Assembly (NCBI GenBank): GCA_014804355.1
Contig: JAAUZY010000032.1
Span: 33,397-69,974, forward strand
Reading direction: 5' to 3'
DNA length: 36,578 nucleotides
DNA from: Lachnospiraceae bacterium
GTDB taxonomy: Bacteria > Bacillota > Clostridia > Lachnospirales > Lachnospiraceae
Position 1 is the first letter of the stretch. The number at the start of each line of letters is the position of its first letter. The notes beneath the pieces are model-generated. The model did not search any database and was not told where the DNA came from. It saw only the letters and a list, made by a program, of their open reading frames with translations. Of the stretch, positions 33,311 through 36,578 are shown piece by piece. Position numbers and translations under genes: made by a program.

Positions 33311-34522
33311 CTAATCTAATTCATATGTCTTCGGTTCCGGAAATAGCAAATCCAAATCTCTAGGAAAAATCTTAAACGGAAAACCATGATCTCTCACAGT
33401 ACCATTCTCGTTTCTATGCATTATATAATCTACTGTAATTATTCCTTCATCTATTAACTGTGGAAACAAACTTGCATTTGGATTCTTGGTATGAACAATC
33501 TTGTCATATCTAAAGTATTCCTGTCCGTCTTCCATCTTGCTTGTAGCTTTTATCCAAAATGTCTCCTTATGTTTTTCCAATAGTCTCTGCTTTAACAGCA
33601 AGAAACTCCATTGTGCCACATAACGCCTTACCACATCACCTCTGGTGTAATAATTTATTAGTAAATCATTATCTAAATCAACTTCCAAATATAAGCCTTG
33701 TGGATTAGGCACATTTGCACGCAATGTACAGTTCAAATCGAATCTTTGAGAGCCATCCTCTTGTTCTGCCCAATAACCATATGTATCAAGCAGCTTCACT
33801 CGATCCATCCCTCTACTATTAGCCCAATCAGGAACTTGTGTAAACAAATTCACTCTGTTACTCGTCTTTGGTTTATTGTATGTTGATGTTCTACTTGCCT
33901 TCAGTTCTATCCCCTTATAATCTGGTAATTTCGAAGGATTTCTTGATATCCCCAGAGCATTCTCCAAAGTATCCCCCACACCGGGATCTCCTATGGTAAT
34001 ACTCGGCAAAAAGCCACGATTATGAATTTCCTGAATCTTCACTAATAGTTCTTTCGCAATTGCATTATCGTCATCAATAAACTGTTGAATAACTCCACTG
34101 ATAAAACCAGAATTCATTGATTCAACAATTTCTGCATTGGACAAGTTCAGAACATATAATTTTCCTTTATTAGCCAAAATAGCTAATAAGTTACACGGTA
34201 CACAATACTGCTTCAGATTGTAAAACCATATTCTTGGATCGCCCTGTTTCGTTATAGGCCTATACAGCGAAGCCTCTGTTTCAATCATTCTGTCCGGCGC
34301 CAAGAAATATGTTTTTACCAACTCCTTATGTTCAGGTCCCTGTCTTTGCTCCTCATAATTATGAATACCAGTTTCTCGTAACATTTCTCTCAACGGCAAT
34401 GTGGCATCCATAATAGACTTTTGATATCCGGTTGGAGTTGGCACCAAAAATGCCACTTGCAAACCTGCATTTGCAAAAAACGGTAAAAATCCTCTTATTG
34501 ATGTATCCGACATTTTTAACAT
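33311..34522 (-). CDS. Type II restriction endonuclease, MvaI/BcnI-like, with N-terminal extension
   Basis: A 403-residue protein. The C-terminal half carries a PD-(D/E)xK nuclease site: T-L-E-N-A-L-G-I (185-192), P-D-Y-K-G-I-E-L-K (200-208, with Asp201, Glu206 and Lys208) and D-H-G-F-P-F-K-I near 378-385, all as in the MvaI/BcnI family, which cuts CC(W/S)GG-type sites. Those enzymes are about 240 residues, so about 170 N-terminal residues are extra; they show no recognised motif. The start at 34522 is preferred because an upstream in-frame start at 34561 would lie in the hairpin after the methyltransferase gene. It follows the methyltransferase gene on the same strand. The recognition sequence is not proven. 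Low-GC codon use compared with left neighbours suggests transfer. Confidence 0.83.
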   Translation of the reverse strand: MLKMSDTSIRGFLPFFANAGLQVAFLVPTPTGYQKSIMDATLPLREMLRETGIHNYEEQRQGPEHKELVKTYFLAPDRMIETEASLYRPITKQGDPRIWFYNLKQYCVPCNLLAILANKGKLYVLNLSNAEIVESMNSGFISGVIQQFIDDDNAIAKELLVKIQEIHNRGFLPSITIGDPGVGDTLENALGISRNPSKLPDYKGIELKASRTSTYNKPKTSNRVNLFTQVPDWANSRGMDRVKLLDTYGYWAEQEDGSQRFDLNCTLRANVPNPQGLYLEVDLDNDLLINYYTRGDVVRRYVAQWSFLLLKQRLLEKHKETFWIKATSKMEDGQEYFRYDKIVHTKNPNASLFPQLIDEGIITVDYIMHRNENGTVRDHGFPFKIFPRDLDLLFPEPKTYELD

Positions 34523-34553
34523 ATACTTCGCTCTTCTTTCTCTCAAAATAGTG

Positions 34554-34584
34554 CAAGGCAACCCGAAGCATTCGGATTGCCTTG
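34554..34584 (-). terminator. Hairpin between methyltransferase and endonuclease genes
   Basis: Arms 34554-34567 and 34571-34584 pair over 13 of 14 positions with a three-base loop, seven bases after the methyltransferase stop. On the minus strand the tail is CACTATTTTG, a weak T-tract. It probably acts as a partial terminator or attenuator before the endonuclease gene. Confidence 0.6.
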
Positions 34585-34590
34585 TAATTG

Positions 34591-35916
34591 CTATGCCTCT
34601 AAAACTCTCATTATTTCAGTTGCTATCGCCCTAGCTAATAATGGCGGTACAGCATTTCCAACTTGTGAATACTGTGGAACTTCTACACGTCTTCTCAATC
34701 CGCCGGTTGTCCTTTTTCCTAAAAATTCAAAACTATCATCGAATGATTGCATTCTTGCCAACTCTCTAACCGTAAAAGTTCTCGGTTCAAATGGAGAAAT
34801 ATAATCATCTGCTATAGTCATGACCGTTGCTGATGGTCTGGTTCTATCCAATCTTGTTCTGATATTCTTCTTTGTGAGTAAAATATCTGCATTTTCTCTA
34901 CTCACATTCCCTCCCCTAAACAGGTTAATAACTGCTTGTTCATCAATACCCATTTTTTCTACACAATGAGCAATCAATGCAGGAGAATTCGCAATGTCAA
35001 TCCCTTCTGACATTACACGATTTTTTAATCCAGCACCATCCTCGCCTTCTCTAAACAATGCAAATCTTTCAGAAATAATCTGCTGATGTGTGGATATCTC
35101 ATTATTATGTATAACTCCATCACTGTTAATAGTGTTGCCATTGATGTCCGGAGTACGACCCGTTCTTGAACTCACTTGATACTCTGTATTTTCTGCATGA
35201 ATTTGATTACGCACATTTTCATCACGAATCAAATCACTTATCGCATCTGTAATAGTCAAAGCAGTTTCATCATTATGTGTTTCCTCTGGATATACAGGTG
35301 CAATCACATCATTCCGATATGCCATAACAATTATTCTATTTCTCCTCTGTGGTACACCATAATGTGCCGCATTTAAAATTCTTGGTTCAGGCGTTTGATA
35401 ACCAATTAACCGAAACTCATTACGAAGTATATCCGGCACCAATTCACCATCTTCATATTGGTGCCCGGTCACACCAACAAAACCATAAAATCTAGTATCC
35501 GTAAATCCTGTCACATTCTCCAATACCACATATTTAGGTCTGACTTCGCTAATAACTCTTAAATATTCCCTAAATAACATATTTCTAGGATCATTCGGAT
35601 CCCTTCTGCCTGCCCTGCTAAAACCTTGGCAAGGCGGTCCGCCAAAAATTGCATCTATTTCCGGAATATCTTGACCTCTAAATATTTCCAAGTTCTGAAT
35701 CGCCTCACGAATCATCTCGCCATTCAGTTCTCTGATATCTCCTCTATGAAAATATGTATTTACACCTTGATGTAAACCCAGCTGTTCATGTCTATTCATG
35801 TATGTTCGCTGAACATCAGAATTAATGTCACTAGAGAAAAGAATATGAAATCCAGCTTGAATAAGGCCTTCGCTCATTCCACCAGCACCACAAAATAAAT
35901 CTATTGCATAAGCCAT
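34591..35916 (-). CDS. DNA cytosine-5 methyltransferase (type II modification enzyme)
   Basis: A 441-residue m5C methyltransferase. Motif I is D-L-F-C-G-A-G-G (6-13, SAM binding), motif IV G-G-P-P-C-Q-G-F-S (92-100, nucleophile Cys96), motif VI L-E-N-V (132-135), motif VIII Q-R-R-N-R (190-194), motif IX R-P-S-A-T-V (360-365) and motif X Q-V-G-N-A-V-P-P (418-425). The target-recognition region between VIII and IX is about 165 residues. It should protect host DNA from the endonuclease encoded downstream. The start at 35916 has AAGGAG nine bases upstream; the ATG two codons earlier is too close. The candidate promoter contains a LexA-type box. AT-rich composition and an accessory position suggest horizontal acquisition. 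Confidence 0.96.
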   Translation of the reverse strand: MAYAIDLFCGAGGMSEGLIQAGFHILFSSDINSDVQRTYMNRHEQLGLHQGVNTYFHRGDIRELNGEMIREAIQNLEIFRGQDIPEIDAIFGGPPCQGFSRAGRRDPNDPRNMLFREYLRVISEVRPKYVVLENVTGFTDTRFYGFVGVTGHQYEDGELVPDILRNEFRLIGYQTPEPRILNAAHYGVPQRRNRIIVMAYRNDVIAPVYPEETHNDETALTITDAISDLIRDENVRNQIHAENTEYQVSSRTGRTPDINGNTINSDGVIHNNEISTHQQIISERFALFREGEDGAGLKNRVMSEGIDIANSPALIAHCVEKMGIDEQAVINLFRGGNVSRENADILLTKKNIRTRLDRTRPSATVMTIADDYISPFEPRTFTVRELARMQSFDDSFEFLGKRTTGGLRRRVEVPQYSQVGNAVPPLLARAIATEIMRVLEA

Positions 35917-35984
35917 TATCATTTTCTCCTTCTTCTTAATTCTATCATCTGCATTACAAAATGTCCAGGACTTTATGTTCTTTT

Positions 35985-36013
35985 ATTTTAGAACGCACGT
36001 TCTGGTTTGTCAA
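35985..36013 (-). promoter_or_regulatory. Sigma-A promoter of the restriction-modification genes with internal LexA-type box
   Basis: On the minus strand, TTGACA (36008-36013) and TAAAAT (35985-35990) are 17 bases apart. The spacer holds GAAC-GTGC-GTTC (35991-36002), which fits the Gram-positive LexA consensus GAAC-R-N-R-Y-GTTC, extended by one more complementary base pair. It lies about 70 bp before the methyltransferase start. Position within the spacer is ideal for repression. Binding by LexA itself is inference. Confidence 0.65.
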
Positions 36014-36030
36014 TTAGATTTCGTTATTTT

Positions 36031-36084
36031 TGCTATAATACATCTCTTGTATTTGCAAGCAAACATACAGAGCGCATTATAGCA
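36031..36084. repeat. Inverted pair of extended -10 elements (TGCTATAAT)
   Basis: TGCTATAAT (36031-36039) and its exact complement (36076-36084) face each other across 36 bases. Each fits an extended -10 box (TGn-TATAAT). They may be two convergent promoters or the arms of a hairpin. No coding frame lies within. Confidence 0.35.
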
Positions 36085-36174
36085 TATCTCCATCTCGCTT
36101 TCTACAAAAAATCTGTTTTTACCTTTTTTCACCCTTCCACACTTTCTATATGCCGGTTAATTGATTTGGGATTA

Positions 36175-36578
36175 TTACCACAATCCATAATCAGCATTGT
36201 CCACATATCCGTTTTCTCTTAATTCCTGAAGATAGCATATAGCCATATCTGATTCCCATCTATTTCCTGCCAACATGATAAGCGGTGTATGCAGATCCTG
36301 ATAATGGGCGCATGGAATATCAAATAATTGTCTGGCAGTCTCCTCCGTATCTTTTTCTATCACCTTTTCCGGTAAAATAACTTCATACGCAAAATCATAA
36401 TTTTCCTCATCACACCAGAATCTTCCCCACGCTATACCTCCGCAAAGTTCCCGGTTTGCCTCGTTACAGAAACGAATAAACGCATTCATTGTTTCATCCG
36501 TTATGATTACCGGACTCGGAAAACACAGAAGTCTTATATCATCTTCTTCAATCGTTATTGCGCATTGAAGATGTAGTG
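36175..36578 (-). CDS. Unrecognised protein, 5' part beyond the right window edge
   Basis: About 134 codons of an open frame that runs off the right edge. The first in-window ATG (36489) is probably internal, because the frame continues upstream without a stop. The sequence is acidic, with several aromatic residues (W-G-R-F-W-C, N-R-W-E-S-D), four cysteines, and a C-terminal Y-L-Q-E-L-R-E-N-G-Y. No signal peptide or membrane segment is seen in the visible part. I do not recognise the family. The composition could suit a small cytosolic immunity-type or YbjN-like protein, but nothing shows this. It is upstream of and on the same strand as the methyltransferase gene, 258 bp away. Confidence 0.55.
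   Translation of the reverse strand, partial: LHLQCAITIEEDDIRLLCFPSPVIITDETMNAFIRFCNEANRELCGGIAWGRFWCDEENYDFAYEVILPEKVIEKDTEETARQLFDIPCAHYQDLHTPLIMLAGNRWESDMAICYLQELRENGYVDNADYGLW

Noticed and set aside
1..36578. CRISPR arrays, tRNA or rRNA genes, prophage modules
   Set aside because: No regularly spaced repeats, no tRNA-like or rRNA-like stretches and no phage structural or integrase genes were seen on either strand.

Overview
The window looks like chromosomal DNA from a spore-forming, Gram-positive member of the Clostridia, most likely Lachnospiraceae. The evidence is the sporulation genes (spoIIP, gpr, a SigK-type sigma factor), strong AGGAGG-type ribosome binding sites, the block rpsT-gpr-spoIIP-lepA-hemW that is conserved in Firmicutes, and the style of the LTA-synthase-like and GH94-like proteins. 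Base composition is moderate over most of the window. By eye, the stretch from about 33.3 kb to the right end is clearly more AT-rich.

Layout, left to right. (1) 1-12.6 kb, all minus strand: a type IV pilus/DNA-uptake and sigma-factor region. In transcription order this is a sigK-type sigma factor, a degenerate HD-GYP protein, pilT, then yifB(comM)-dprA behind their own promoter, two tandemly duplicated LTA-synthase-like membrane enzymes, and pilC, a type IV pilin and a prepilin peptidase (pilD, cut by the window edge). No PilB-type extension ATPase is present. (2) 12.7-18.8 kb: the housekeeping/sporulation block hemW, lepA, spoIIP and gpr (minus), with divergent rpsT (plus). (3) 18.9-20.9 kb: a TPM-domain membrane protein and an eight-cysteine zinc-ribbon protein. 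(4) 21.0-23.5 kb: the stub of a short-chain dehydrogenase gene, a PurF-like protein without the N-terminal cysteine nucleophile, a degenerate GGDEF protein, and a 156-bp MITE-like element. (5) 23.6-29.6 kb: two large GH94-like glycoside phosphorylases, with a second, 72-bp copy of the MITE end between them. (6) 29.9-33.3 kb: a MATE exporter, an orphan PTS IIC-like membrane protein and a divergent AraC-family regulator. (7) 33.3-36.0 kb: a type II restriction-modification pair, an m5C methyltransferase followed by an MvaI/BcnI-like endonuclease. Its candidate promoter contains a LexA-type GAAC-N4-GTTC box. (8) The right edge holds the 3' part of an unrecognised gene.

How the parts may work together. 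PilT, PilC, the pilin and PilD belong to one surface-pilus machine. DprA and YifB/ComM handle incoming single-stranded DNA, so the left region reads as a transformation/twitching island that has been placed beside sporulation genes. Two second-messenger-type domains in the window (HD-GYP and GGDEF) and one purine-pathway enzyme (PurF-like) have all lost signature catalytic residues, so they may be sensors or regulators rather than enzymes. The two phosphorylases probably act on the same glucan-type substrate at different chain lengths or steps.

The most interesting signals are the LexA-type box inside the restriction-modification promoter, the cysteine-less PurF paralogue beside a degenerate GGDEF protein, the degenerate HD-GYP protein between sigK and pilT, and the two MITE-like insertions. 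All functional statements come from reading motifs by eye. No database search or structure prediction was run.
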